From: a virus | IMG/VR virus record: IMGVR_UViG_3300032053_005270 | Span: 1-30,043 of that record | Length of the DNA stretch: 30,043 nucleotides | Reading direction: 5' to 3' (one strand) | Part shown: positions 1-7,704 of the stretch, in pieces | Numbering within the stretch: the stretch's first letter is position 1 | How the letters are laid out: the number at the start of each line of letters is the position of its first letter | Notes under the pieces: generated by a model | The model's database searches: none | Told to the model about the DNA's origin: nothing | The model's input: the letters and a program-made list of their open reading frames with translations, nothing else | Made by a program: the position numbers and the translations under genes

Positions 1-1
1 G

Positions 2-2140
2 ATGTATAAATTATGGAGAAATGCTTATCCTCTTTATACAGAGAATGTTATTAAATCTAGAGGTAATTATGACGTATTATATGGAATAGTGACTAATTTT
101 AATTGGAGTATGGAAGGTAGTAGAATTGTGTGTTCTACAGAAATAACTTCTAAAGATAGATTATATGCAGGTATTTCTAAAGATATGGGATTAACAGTAA
201 ATGATAATTCTGATAAAGATGCACCGCGACCAATTTTTCAAGCATTGAGAGATTTTATTGGTAAAAATGATACTTTATTAAATTTAAAATCTATAGCAGA
301 GTCAGAATTAAGTTCGGAATTAAAAAATATTGTAGATACTCCTATTTCAGGAAGTTCTAATTCTACAAAAAGGGGAATACAATCTCAAAATTTAATTTGG
401 TTAGATATTTTACGGCCTATATTTTCAGAACCAGATCCTAAAATTAGAGGAATGAAAGTTCCTTATATACACGGTGTATTTTCTGGAAGACCAAAAAAAT
501 TCTATAATGATCCTATCGGTCTTGGTCAACCATCTACAAATGATTTTGATTTTTCTACTACGGTAGATGCAAAAAGAGTTTGGATTAATATGGGAATGAT
601 TGTTGAGATTTTGAATTATTTTTCTGGATTAGATGGTGGAAAAGGGGAACCAATGTTTCAGGTTGATATTATGAATTCTGTAATTGGTGGACATCCCAAT
701 TTAATTTCTTGTAATAGAGACGTTTTAATTCCAAACGCTGGTGCTCCTAAATTTCATTTTGGTCTTGTAGGATTGCAAAAGTATGGTCTTAATCCAGACG
801 ATCCTAATTCGACAAAATATGAAACTCAATATATAGAACCACAGGAAGCACAAACTATAGCCGATAAAATACTAAGAAGAGTTTGTTATCAACGACAAAC
901 TGTGTGTTATAGAAACGATTTAGATTGGCCAATAAATTTTTTACGTTATAAATTTCAATCTTCTCCAAAAGGAGAAGATGGATACTTGGGTCATTCTAAT
1001 TATACAAATTTTTTCGCTTTTCCATCAATAGAAGATGTTAGATTACCTGTAAGTTCTACTGGGTTAACATATCCAAGAGGTGGATTTGTAGAATCAGGAA
1101 CATCAGGATTATTAAGTAATATTTATATAAGTTATTCAGCATTTAAAGAGACTATAATGGATCCGGATCCAAAAACAGCATCATATGTTGATGTTTACAA
1201 AAAAATATTAGGTATTTTAAATAATGCTGTGGATGGTTTTTGGGATTTAATATTAGTGGAAGTAGATCAAATAATGACAATTACCGATAAAAATTATCTT
1301 CCGACACAATCAAATTTAGGTCAAGATGATAATCCAACATATACATTTGATTATTTTGATGCTGATAGTATTATACGTTCTCTTAGATTTCGTCCTACTT
1401 TAACTGACGCTCAAGCAACAAGAGCAATATATGGAGAAGTTAATAATCCAAAATCAAAATATGTGTATGTAGATAAAAATGATCTTCTTGATTATAAGTT
1501 TAAAGATGCTATAGTTTATAATAGAAAAGATAGAATAGAAGGTGACAAAAATTCTGATATGGATAAACGAACTACAGCTGCACAACAGATAAAAGATGTT
1601 TTGGAAAATGCTCAAAAATTATCTACTTCTGAAGATGATGATAGTATTCAGATGACTATTAATAGAGGTGGTGTAAAAATCACAGGCGGCGTCGCTGCGG
1701 GTGAAAAACGCATAACAACTTTCATGAGTCCAACTAAAGAAATTCCACAAGGTCCATTTGAATATTTAAAACTTTGTTTACCTAATTCTGTAGGTAAACA
1801 GTTATTTAGATTATTAATGAATGATAAAGATTTCGAAAATAATCCAAGATATTGTGCTGTTCAACCAGGTATTACTCTTGAATTAACTATACAGGGATGT
1901 GGAGGATTAAGAACGTTTCAATATTTTTTAGTCAAAAATTTGCCAGAACCATATAGTCATCGTAATATTATTTTTAGAATACAAGATGTGAGACATGTGG
2001 TATCTCAGGAGGGATCTGGATGGGATACAATTATAACTGCTGGTATATTACCGTTAAGAAAATATATTACAAAACGATTAAAAGAACCAGTTGGTGGTTG
2101 GGCTCCAGAAGTTACAAAATCAACTATTCCTGATTCATAA
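2..2140 (+). CDS. Probable phage baseplate/tail structural protein (likely 5'-truncated by the window)
   Basis: A 712-residue reading frame is open from the first bases of the window. The ATG at position 2 may be internal, because no upstream sequence is available to judge it. The last 100 residues (about 600-695) hold beta-rich sequence of the type LELTIQGCGGLRTFQYF, then a strand ending in a conserved Trp (GSGWDTIITAGILPLRKYI). This resembles C-terminal domains of phage baseplate-hub and other tail proteins, where a protein oligomerises on the tail tube. That assignment is by impression of fold and motif, not by a database match. No signal peptide or membrane segment is visible. A short GC-rich patch near 1684-1712 encodes TGGVAAGEKR in otherwise very AT-rich DNA. 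The next gene (polymerase) starts 40 bases downstream. It is very likely a virion protein; the exact role is uncertain. Confidence 0.55.
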   Translation: MYKLWRNAYPLYTENVIKSRGNYDVLYGIVTNFNWSMEGSRIVCSTEITSKDRLYAGISKDMGLTVNDNSDKDAPRPIFQALRDFIGKNDTLLNLKSIAESELSSELKNIVDTPISGSSNSTKRGIQSQNLIWLDILRPIFSEPDPKIRGMKVPYIHGVFSGRPKKFYNDPIGLGQPSTNDFDFSTTVDAKRVWINMGMIVEILNYFSGLDGGKGEPMFQVDIMNSVIGGHPNLISCNRDVLIPNAGAPKFHFGLVGLQKYGLNPDDPNSTKYETQYIEPQEAQTIADKILRRVCYQRQTVCYRNDLDWPINFLRYKFQSSPKGEDGYLGHSNYTNFFAFPSIEDVRLPVSSTGLTYPRGGFVESGTSGLLSNIYISYSAFKETIMDPDPKTASYVDVYKKILGILNNAVDGFWDLILVEVDQIMTITDKNYLPTQSNLGQDDNPTYTFDYFDADSIIRSLRFRPTLTDAQATRAIYGEVNNPKSKYVYVDKNDLLDYKFKDAIVYNRKDRIEGDKNSDMDKRTTAAQQIKDVLENAQKLSTSEDDDSIQMTINRGGVKITGGVAAGEKRITTFMSPTKEIPQGPFEYLKLCLPNSVGKQLFRLLMNDKDFENNPRYCAVQPGITLELTIQGCGGLRTFQYFLVKNLPEPYSHRNIIFRIQDVRHVVSQEGSGWDTIITAGILPLRKYITKRLKEPVGGWAPEVTKSTIPDS

Positions 2141-2144
2141 TAAA

Positions 2145-2173
2145 TTGACATTTAGTTTGAAAAATGTTAATTT
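2145..2173 (+). promoter_or_regulatory. Possible promoter before polA
   Basis: TTGACA at 2145-2150 is a perfect -35 box. A 17-base spacer leads to TAATTT at 2168-2173, a poor -10. The polA start codon lies only 6 bases after the -10, so a transcript would be leaderless or nearly so. The -35 fit is strong and the -10 fit weak. Confidence 0.3.
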
Positions 2174-2179
2174 CTATAA

Positions 2180-3538
2180 ATGATAGAGTCGCAGGCAGAT
2201 TATAATAATTTCTTAAAAGAAACAGATAGTCACGATATTATTTTGTCTGTGATTGCTGTAGATGATAAGGAAATTCATTCTGCAATATCAAAAATATCTG
2301 CGGTTTTGATAAAAGATTTAGAAACGGATAAAATTTATATTTTGTCTGTTAATCATCCAGATTGTGTATATTCTATAGAAATAAATCAATTTATTTCTGA
2401 TATCCAAAGACCACGGAATTTATGGTGTTTTGATAAAAAATCAACAATTCAACTCTTACCAATTAAAAATCTTCTTGATATAGATTTATATACTCATTTA
2501 AAAGATGGATGGATTATAGATTTAAATTCTCATGAAACCACTGCTCATAAATTGATTAAAAGGAATTATCAAAAAGAAAGAAATATAAATTTATCTATTC
2601 CTCTTTTAAAACATAAAGAATTGTTTGAAAATGTTTGTGATGAATTGAGAATTAAAATTCAATTATCTGATTTAGATGTAGGATATTTAAAAGAAAATGA
2701 AATTATAATTGAAACTTTATCAGAATTAGAAATAAATGGAATTCATGTAAACCCCATTTATTTTAAAAATTATTTTAATGCAGAAATTTATGATAATAAT
2801 TTAGTATATAGTCAGTATAATATTTATTCTTCTACAGGACGATCTAGTAACCATTTTAATAATGTAAATTATGCTGCTTTAAATAAAAGTGATGGATGCC
2901 GAAAATGTTTTACTTCTCGTTACGGAGATGAAGGAAAGATGGTTTTAATAGATTATTCAGCATTTCATCCTCGTATAATCAGTTATCTTATTAAATTTCC
3001 TTTGGATATTGATACTGACATTTACACATATTTAGGAGAATTATACTTTCATCGTAAAGTTACAGAATATGATATGAATGAAGTTAAAAGTATAACCATG
3101 AGGCAGTTATATGGAGGTGTAGAGGAAAAGTATCAACATATCAAATATTTAAGTTATGTTAAGGAATTTATAGAAAAATATTGGGTAGATTTTAAGAAAA
3201 ATGGATATATAAAAACTCCATTGTTTGGAAGGTTTATTACAAATAAACATTTGTTAGATCCAAATTCATATAAATTACTAAATTATATTTTGCAAGCCAC
3301 AGAAACTGAAATTGCTGTTACGGCTTTAATGTTGGTTAATCGTTATCTAAAGACAAAGAAAACTAAAGCGGTATTATATACTTATGATTCTATTTTATTT
3401 GATTTTCATAAATCAGAAGGAAATGAGACATTAAAGGAAATTATTCGAATTATGAAGATGAAAGATAGATTTCCCATTAAAATATATGAGGGAGATTCTT
3501 ATGATTCGTTAAAAGAAAGCCTCAGTCCTTTAGGATGA
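2180..3538 (+). CDS. polA: Family A DNA polymerase, compact form
   Basis: Template-directed DNA synthesis for phage replication. All polymerase-core motifs of family A are visible in order: TGRSSN (219-224), motif A around the catalytic Asp in LIDYSAFHPRI (D258), motif B KSITMRQLYGG (303-313), the NYILQATETEI helix (368-378) and motif C YTYDSILFDF (400-409, D403). At 452 residues it is far shorter than T7 polymerase (about 700). The first 200 residues do not show a convincing three-motif 3'-5' exonuclease, so proofreading may be absent or supplied by another protein. The usual Glu of motif A (DYSxxELR) is replaced by His263 here. The C-terminal tail ESLSPLG and the stop codon lie inside a hairpin that resembles an IS605 right end. 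The start ATG has no clear ribosome binding site. Confidence 0.9.
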   Translation: MIESQADYNNFLKETDSHDIILSVIAVDDKEIHSAISKISAVLIKDLETDKIYILSVNHPDCVYSIEINQFISDIQRPRNLWCFDKKSTIQLLPIKNLLDIDLYTHLKDGWIIDLNSHETTAHKLIKRNYQKERNINLSIPLLKHKELFENVCDELRIKIQLSDLDVGYLKENEIIIETLSELEINGIHVNPIYFKNYFNAEIYDNNLVYSQYNIYSSTGRSSNHFNNVNYAALNKSDGCRKCFTSRYGDEGKMVLIDYSAFHPRIISYLIKFPLDIDTDIYTYLGELYFHRKVTEYDMNEVKSITMRQLYGGVEEKYQHIKYLSYVKEFIEKYWVDFKKNGYIKTPLFGRFITNKHLLDPNSYKLLNYILQATETEIAVTALMLVNRYLKTKKTKAVLYTYDSILFDFHKSEGNETLKEIIRIMKMKDRFPIKIYEGDSYDSLKESLSPLG

Positions 3539-3550
3539 GGATGAATTTCC
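3515..3550 (+). repeat. Solo IS605-type right-end-like hairpin (copy A) overlapping the polA 3' end
   Basis: A stem at 3520-3528/3533-3540 has a TTTA loop, one bulged A and one G-T pair, followed by GATGAATTTCC. The CCTTTAGG core and the trailing GATGAATT match the right-end hairpin of the nearby tnpB element and copy B at 4420-4454. The polA stop codon (3536-3538) lies within the stem. No tnpB is attached to this copy. Confidence 0.6.
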
Positions 3551-3613
3551 ATTACATTCCATTATACAAATGAACATATAGTTTGGGTCTTTTTCGACAT
3601 ATTTATTTTTATT

Positions 3614-4411
3614 ATGTTGAAGGATAGAATAATTGAAAAGGTTTTAAATGATGTCTTTGTAGATCCTCGAATAAGTGATGGTATCTTCGATATCAAAAAT
3701 AATGAACACGTAGGGTATTTGTGTGAATATCTAATAAATAAGGATATTGAACCAGAAATTGTGTATGAATTTTGTGATTTGCTTTTAGAAAAAGGTAAGT
3801 ACCCGCGCAGACAGGCGTACAACGCGAATGGCATCCTAGTAACATTTCCGACTCCTGAGTATAAAACAAGAGCTATACGTGCTGGCACTCATTTTGAAAA
3901 TGATCCAACGAGGGGACACCCAAATGTTTTTAATAATGAAACTCCGCCAGCAACAGAACCATCTTCGGCGGCACATATTGCTCAAGCATCACCAACCAAA
4001 ACGAATCTTCCTGTATCGACTTCTACTGCTTCTCCTCCTTCTTCAGAAAAAAGTGGAGAAGATACTTCTTCGGAACCAGCACAACAAATGCCTAATGCTT
4101 TTACTACAGCAGCACCACAACAATCTCCACAGGAAGAACCATCAGAACCAACTAAATTACCTTTACCTGCACCAACTCCTCCAGAAGAAAAGGATGCCAA
4201 TAAAAATGTAATCAAAAAAATGTTGAAGGGTGATGATTATATGCTGGAAACTAACGAAATATCTAAAACGTTAACCTTACAGCAACAAAGAGATTTAGCT
4301 AGTTATGTAAAAATTATCAGAGGAAAGTTGCGTCAAAATCCTGACGCACCATTAAGTTCTGCTTCATATGAAATAGAGTTGATGTATGGGATTATGGATA
4401 ACTTAACCTGA
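3614..4411 (+). CDS. Unknown phage protein with a Pro/Ser/Thr-rich central linker
   Basis: A 265-residue protein with three parts. Residues 1-100 are folded-looking and end in a run rich in conserved-looking residues (YPRRQAYNANG, then TFPTPEYKTRAIRAGTHFEN). Residues 105-195 are a low-complexity linker rich in Pro, Ser, Thr, Glu and Ala. Residues 195-265 are a predicted helical C-terminus. The architecture suits a protein joining two assemblies, but I do not recognise the family and assign no function. DNA encoding YPRRQAYNANG (about 3798-3836) is unusually GC-rich for this genome. It sits between polA and the tnpB element, with a right-end-like hairpin on each side (3515-3550 and 4420-4454). 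No strong ribosome binding site precedes the ATG. An antisense frame over its 5' half is considered a shadow. Confidence 0.7.
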   Translation: MLKDRIIEKVLNDVFVDPRISDGIFDIKNNEHVGYLCEYLINKDIEPEIVYEFCDLLLEKGKYPRRQAYNANGILVTFPTPEYKTRAIRAGTHFENDPTRGHPNVFNNETPPATEPSSAAHIAQASPTKTNLPVSTSTASPPSSEKSGEDTSSEPAQQMPNAFTTAAPQQSPQEEPSEPTKLPLPAPTPPEEKDANKNVIKKMLKGDDYMLETNEISKTLTLQQQRDLASYVKIIRGKLRQNPDAPLSSASYEIELMYGIMDNLT

Positions 4412-4419
4412 CGGAGCAA

Positions 4420-4454
4420 GAAATCCCCATCCTTTAGGTAGGGATGAATTGACC
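4420..4454 (+). repeat. Solo IS605-type right-end-like hairpin (copy B)
   Basis: ATCCC (4423-4427) pairs with GGGAT (4441-4445). An inner CC/GG clamp closes a TTTA loop (4433-4436), and GATGAATTGACC follows. It shares GAAA, CCTTTAGG and GATGAATT with copy A. It lies 9 bases after the preceding stop codon and upstream of tnpB, on the side where a left end would be expected, yet it has right-end character. Confidence 0.55.
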
Positions 4455-4474
4455 CAATAAAATAATAATGAAGA

Positions 4475-4502
4475 TTTAGAAAATAATATGACGTTTTCTA
4501 AA
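4475..4502 (+). repeat. Perfect 9-bp hairpin just upstream of tnpB (candidate left-end hairpin)
   Basis: TTTAGAAAA (4475-4483) pairs exactly with TTTTCTAAA (4494-4502) around a 10-base loop. It ends 14 bases before the tnpB ATG. IS200/IS605 elements carry a subterminal hairpin at the left end that their TnpA transposase recognises, so this is a candidate. It could also be a terminator or a hairpin that limits tnpB translation. Confidence 0.4.
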
Positions 4503-4516
4503 AATAAGTGATATGT

Positions 4517-5749
4517 ATGAATGTGATAAGAGCATTCAAATATAGATTAGTTCCAAATCAAGAACAAAAAGTTCTTTTGGAAAAACATTTTGGATGTACA
4601 CGTTTCATTTGGAATTGGGCATTGAATAAGAAAATGAAAACTTATCAAACATTGAAAAAGAATGTTTCACGATATGAACTTCAAGCAGAATTGCCAAAAA
4701 TGAAGAAAGGTGAACAACCTTGGCTTGCTGAAGTTGGTTCGCTTTCTATTCAATCCAAACTTGAAGATTTGGACAAGGCATATACTTCATTTTTTCGTCA
4801 TAAGAATGATTATCCAAAATTCAAATCCAAAAAGAATAGACAATGCTTTAGAGTCCCCCAAAATACCAAAACAGATTTTGATAATGGAAAAGTAGTAATT
4901 CCGAAGTTTCTTGATGGAATCAAATGTATTTTTGACCGAACATTTAAAGGAGATATTTCTTCGTCTTATATTTCTAAAACACCGACAGGAAAATATTTCA
5001 TTTCTATTTTAGTAGAAGATGGAAAAGAATTTCCAACTAAATCATTAGTGGAAGAAAAGACAACCATTGGAATTGATTTGGGGTTGAAACACTTTGCCAT
5101 ATTAAATGATGGATCAAAGATTGAAAATCCGAAACTATTGAAGTGGCATTTGAGAAAACTCAAAATACAACAACGAAGATTAACAACAAAAACAAAGGGA
5201 AGTAACACCAGAAAAAAACAACGAATTAAAGTGGCGAAAGTTCATGAACGGATAACTAATATCCGAAAAGATTTTCACCATAAACTCTCATACAAATTGA
5301 CTCACGATAACCAAGTGAAGTCCATCTGTATGGAAACTCTATCGGCAAAGGATATGTTAAAGAACATTTCGTTTGACGAAAGGGATGAAACCAGAAAACA
5401 AGAAAGAGCAAGACACAAGGCAATTTCTGATTCTGGTTGGATTTCCTTCCAAAACATTTTGAAATATAAATGTAATTGGTATGGGAAGAACTTCATCCAA
5501 ATTGGAAGATATGAACCATCATCCAAGTTATGTTCGTGTGGATATATTAATTACGAATTGACAATGGCAGATAGAGAATGGAAATGTCCTAACTGTGAGA
5601 CAACTCATGATAGGGATATTTTAGCAGCAAACAACATAAAATTTATAGGGTTGGAACAACCCGAATCTAAAGCCTCTGGACTGGAGAAATCTGGGATGAA
5701 AGAGGAAACTCCTGCCTTTAGGGGGGGTAGTTCAAAACAATATGAATGA
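4517..5749 (+). CDS. tnpB: TnpB RNA-guided endonuclease (IS605 OrfB)
   Basis: A programmable DNA nuclease of IS200/IS605 elements. It uses an omega RNA made from the element's right end to cut DNA beside a short target motif, which helps the element persist. The start chosen is ATG 4517, giving the family-typical MNVIRAFKYRLVPN; a GTG three codons upstream is less likely. The N-terminal helix-turn-helix region contains FGCTRFIWNWALN. All three RuvC acidic residues are present: D187 in GIDLGLKHFA, E273 in ICMETL and D367 in HDRDILAANNI. Zinc ligands are C339, C341, C357 and C360 (CSCG...CPNC). The protein appears complete and catalytically competent. Its last residues (PAFRGGSSKQYE) are encoded by the right-end hairpin plus flanking phage DNA, and the stop codon overlaps the start of the next phage gene. 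Confidence 0.93.
   Translation: MNVIRAFKYRLVPNQEQKVLLEKHFGCTRFIWNWALNKKMKTYQTLKKNVSRYELQAELPKMKKGEQPWLAEVGSLSIQSKLEDLDKAYTSFFRHKNDYPKFKSKKNRQCFRVPQNTKTDFDNGKVVIPKFLDGIKCIFDRTFKGDISSSYISKTPTGKYFISILVEDGKEFPTKSLVEEKTTIGIDLGLKHFAILNDGSKIENPKLLKWHLRKLKIQQRRLTTKTKGSNTRKKQRIKVAKVHERITNIRKDFHHKLSYKLTHDNQVKSICMETLSAKDMLKNISFDERDETRKQERARHKAISDSGWISFQNILKYKCNWYGKNFIQIGRYEPSSKLCSCGYINYELTMADREWKCPNCETTHDRDILAANNIKFIGLEQPESKASGLEKSGMKEETPAFRGGSSKQYE
5600..5736 (+). ncRNA. Predicted omega RNA scaffold at the tnpB 3' end
   Basis: In characterised TnpB elements the guide RNA derives from the 3' end of tnpB and the right end, with the guide copied from DNA beyond the element. Position and orientation fit here, and the terminal hairpin is present. 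The 5' boundary is a guess. The guide would begin about 5737 and read into the next phage gene. Confidence 0.35.
5704..5736 (+). repeat. Right-end hairpin of the tnpB element (copy C)
   Basis: GGAAACTCCTGCC, a TTTA loop and a GGGGGGG arm are followed by GTAGTTCAAA. Several pairs are G-T and one position is mismatched. GGAAACTCCT is shared exactly with copy D at 28965-29010. Confidence 0.65.
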
Positions 5750-6140
5750 TAAGAGGCAGTTGCTATGCACGTTCTCTTCCGTAAAAAATTACAAAACAGT
5801 CATTGAAGAAATAAAAAAGTTCTACAATGTATATAGCGGAAGGTTTTTTGTATTCTCAAATATTAATACTCCCGAAGAAGTATTTGTAACGTATAATATT
5901 GTTAATGATAAAAAAGAATTTCCAAAATTTACTAATACCATTAGTATTCATCGAAAAAAACAGTATAATGTTTTATACAGTTTAAATGCGATGAATAAAA
6001 TAATTCAAGATGAAAATAATGGTATATTTGATAAAACTTTTAATGTTGATTGGTCTTTATATTCTAATTCGTTTATTATAACTGGAGATCCATCAATACG
6101 TGTTATTCCAATAAAATTATTAGAAATTATAAATAATTAA
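5742..6140 (+). CDS. Unknown small phage protein
   Basis: A 132-residue protein of mixed alpha/beta appearance with no signal peptide, membrane segment or metal-binding pattern. Visible landmarks are GRFFVFSNINTPEEVFVTYNI near residues 36-55 and GDPSIRVIPIKLLEI near the C-terminus. I do not recognise the family. The start ATG lies inside the last codons of tnpB (8-base overlap), at the junction between the IS element and phage DNA. The transposon insertion may therefore have replaced the gene's original upstream region and ribosome binding site. It is followed by the gp32 promoter, so it probably ends the preceding unit. Confidence 0.7.
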   Translation: MNDKRQLLCTFSSVKNYKTVIEEIKKFYNVYSGRFFVFSNINTPEEVFVTYNIVNDKKEFPKFTNTISIHRKKQYNVLYSLNAMNKIIQDENNGIFDKTFNVDWSLYSNSFIITGDPSIRVIPIKLLEIINN

Positions 6141-6253
6141 TGTTGTTTTTATAAGTTGAAAATAGTGGAAAACGCTGTTATAATACTACTTATAGTAAGT
6201 TAAGATTTAACATTCACTAGTTAATGATTAATTTATAAATTATAAATAATTAA
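6124..6253 (+). repeat. Two copies of a 17-bp direct repeat containing TATAAATA
   Basis: AAATTATAAATAATTAA occurs at 6124-6140 (the end of the preceding gene) and again at 6237-6253 (just before the gp32 ribosome binding region). Each contains TATAAATA, identical to the T4 late-promoter core. In DNA this AT-rich the motif alone is weak evidence, but an exact 17-base repeat around one promoter is less expected. Confidence 0.4.
6156..6184 (+). promoter_or_regulatory. Sigma-70-like promoter for the gp32-like gene
   Basis: TTGAAA (6156-6161), a 17-base spacer and a perfect TATAAT (6179-6184). Transcription would start near 6191 and give a leader of about 75 bases. Confidence 0.75.
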
Positions 6254-6266
6254 AGAAAGAAATTAT

Positions 6267-7217
6267 ATGCTTAATATGTCAAAAATTAAAGAGCAACTCG
6301 CAGCGGCTAAAAAGACTGTGAAAAAATCCTCAAACACCACTTCTAGAGCAAAAGAACTTGTTTGGAAACCAGAAGAAGGAGAACAAACTGTTCGAATTAT
6401 ACCTCGTCCCGAAGAACCTGATAATCCGTTTATAAAACTTCTTTTCCATTATCAATTTAATGGTTCAGAGGGTAAACCAGTTACATATTTTAGTCCTGCT
6501 AATGTTGATAAAAAAGATCCTGTTATTGAATTATCAGAACGACTAAAGGCTTCTGGGGATCGTAAATTGTGGGGAAAAGGTAAATTTCTTGAACCAAAGG
6601 CAAGAACCTATGTTCCAGTCGTTGTTCGTGGTAAGGAACACGAAGGAGTTAAATATTGGGGTTTTGGAGTAACGATTTTTGATCAACTCGTTGCTGCTAT
6701 GGATGAATTAGATCTAGCAGGTGAAACTATCACCGATTTAAATAATGGATATGACATTAAGGTTATTTTTACTCCTGCTGAGAAATCCAATAAAACTTCT
6801 CTAGATGGACGTAAATTTCCTGAAACTGCTATAACGGTAAAGAGAAAGTCTTCTCCTGTAATTGATCCAACAAATCCTAGAGCTAAGGAGATTATGGAAA
6901 AAATTACGGCTAAACAACCGCTTCTAACAGAAGCTTGGGAATGTCCGGATTATAATGTCTTAGCAAAGGCATTAGAAGATTATTTAAAGAAAAGTGAGAA
7001 GGGTCGGGCTGTAGCCGATGGGCAGATAGTAGAAAAAGAAGACGAAACTATTATTCTTCCTACCGAAGATCAAATTGAAGCAGCAATTTCTCCAGTACCA
7101 GCTAATGTAGTTTCACCATCAGCTCAAAAGGCCGTTGAAAATGTAAAACCATCAACAGCACAACCAAATGAAATGGAAGCTGTTCTAGAGGAACTTTTTA
7201 ATGGAGACGGTAAATAA
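6267..7217 (+). CDS. gp32-like single-stranded DNA binding protein
   Basis: Coats single-stranded DNA and organises the replisome and recombination. The 316-residue length, a basic N-terminal segment (KEQLAAAKKTVKKSS), a central OB-fold-like core (residues 27-200, with WKPEEGEQTVRIIPRP and FHYQFNG) and an acidic C-terminal tail (EMEAVLEELFNGDG) follow the T4 gp32 plan. The acidic tail in gp32 recruits partner proteins. The zinc-binding Cys cluster of T4 gp32 is not visible. A purine-rich AAAGAAAG sits upstream of the ATG; a second in-frame ATG three codons later is possible. It has a strong promoter, a hairpin terminator after its stop, and the recombinase downstream, all consistent with an abundant replication protein. 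Confidence 0.85.
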   Translation: MLNMSKIKEQLAAAKKTVKKSSNTTSRAKELVWKPEEGEQTVRIIPRPEEPDNPFIKLLFHYQFNGSEGKPVTYFSPANVDKKDPVIELSERLKASGDRKLWGKGKFLEPKARTYVPVVVRGKEHEGVKYWGFGVTIFDQLVAAMDELDLAGETITDLNNGYDIKVIFTPAEKSNKTSLDGRKFPETAITVKRKSSPVIDPTNPRAKEIMEKITAKQPLLTEAWECPDYNVLAKALEDYLKKSEKGRAVADGQIVEKEDETIILPTEDQIEAAISPVPANVVSPSAQKAVENVKPSTAQPNEMEAVLEELFNGDGK

Positions 7218-7241
7218 TAAAACAAAATAAGTTAAAATAAC

Positions 7242-7270
7242 TTGAGTACTACCCCAAACAGGGGTAGTAT
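7242..7270 (+). promoter_or_regulatory. Candidate recombinase promoter built into the terminator hairpin
   Basis: TTGAGT (7242-7247), a 17-base spacer and TAGTAT (7265-7270) fit a weak promoter. The spacer is most of the terminator stem-loop. The recombinase ATG follows at 7293. Confidence 0.35.
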
Positions 7271-7275
7271 TCTTT
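7247..7275 (+). terminator. Terminator hairpin after the gp32-like gene
   Basis: A perfect 9-bp stem TACTACCCC/GGGGTAGTA (7247-7255 with 7261-7269) with loop AAACA is followed by TTCTTT. The T run is short, so termination may be partial. Confidence 0.7.
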
Positions 7276-7292
7276 ACATACATTATAAATTT

Positions 7293-7607
7293 ATGTCAAA
7301 AACAAAATCTATTCACATAGAAGAGACGATTGATAAAGTCAAAAAAGTAGAACGAGATGAACTTGCTGATCTTATTGTTGAAATAGCAAATAAATCTCAA
7401 AAAGATGGGGCTAGAGTCGCTTATTATTTGGATGAACACGAAGATCCATCCAATGTTTCAGATTGGGTATCTACCGGATCAACTCTTCTCGATCTCGCTA
7501 TTTCAAATCGAAAAAATGGTGGTTTACCTTCAGGAAGAATTATTGAATTAAATGGACTTGAAGGATGCGTTACCGAAGATACAAAAATTGAAGTTATTAT
7601 TGAATAG
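7293..7607 (+). CDS. RecA/UvsX recombinase, N-terminal half fused to a 13-residue N-intein
   Basis: Encodes residues 1-91 of the recombinase, then the first 13 residues of an intein. The extein includes the RecA N-terminal region (DWVSTGSTLLDLAIS, GGLPSGRIIELNG) and stops in the middle of Walker A at G-L-E-G. The next residue is Cys92, starting an intein block A (CVTEDTKIEV), and a TAG stop follows at 7605-7607. Joined to the downstream half, Walker A becomes GLEG+TGKS, a perfect GxxxxGKS. Trans-splicing would give a 384-residue protein, the normal size for UvsX. The start is ATG 7293; a TTG at 7242 would run through the terminator and is rejected. It acts in homologous recombination and recombination-dependent replication. 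The short N-intein recalls the atypically split inteins known from phage metagenomes. Confidence 0.88.
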   Translation: MSKTKSIHIEETIDKVKKVERDELADLIVEIANKSQKDGARVAYYLDEHEDPSNVSDWVSTGSTLLDLAISNRKNGGLPSGRIIELNGLEGCVTEDTKIEVIIE

Positions 7608-7704
7608 TTTTCCTATCCATATATTTATCTTGAAAAATTAATTAAAGGTGGATCTATTATTATAGATGATAAAAATTTAAAAAAATTGAAAAGAAGTTTT
7701 ACAT

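Larger units (their letters stand above)
4475..5736 (+). mobile_element. IS200/IS605-family element carrying tnpB only (no tnpA)
   Basis: The element consists of an intact tnpB with a right-end hairpin overlapping its 3' end and a candidate left-end hairpin upstream. No TnpA (Y1 transposase) is encoded nearby, so movement would require TnpA in trans. The left boundary is uncertain and could lie anywhere between 4411 and 4510. The right boundary is placed just after TTCAA by analogy with related elements. The element sits between two phage genes without breaking either one in an obvious way. Confidence 0.6.

Noticed and set aside
3790-3865. tRNA-like GC-rich segment
   Set aside because: No cloverleaf could be drawn, and the segment is in frame within a coding region.
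3562-3888. Minus-strand 108-residue frame
   Set aside because: Antisense to a well-supported gene, no motif, composition of a shadow frame.
7242-7292. TTG start 17 codons upstream of the recombinase ATG
   Set aside because: It would be encoded by the terminator hairpin and has no ribosome binding site; ATG 7293 fits the family.
7605-7607. TAG as a recoded sense codon joining the recombinase halves
   Set aside because: TAG ends the gene at 10317 normally, with the next gene starting 2 bases later, and the C-half is in a different frame, so readthrough alone would not join them.
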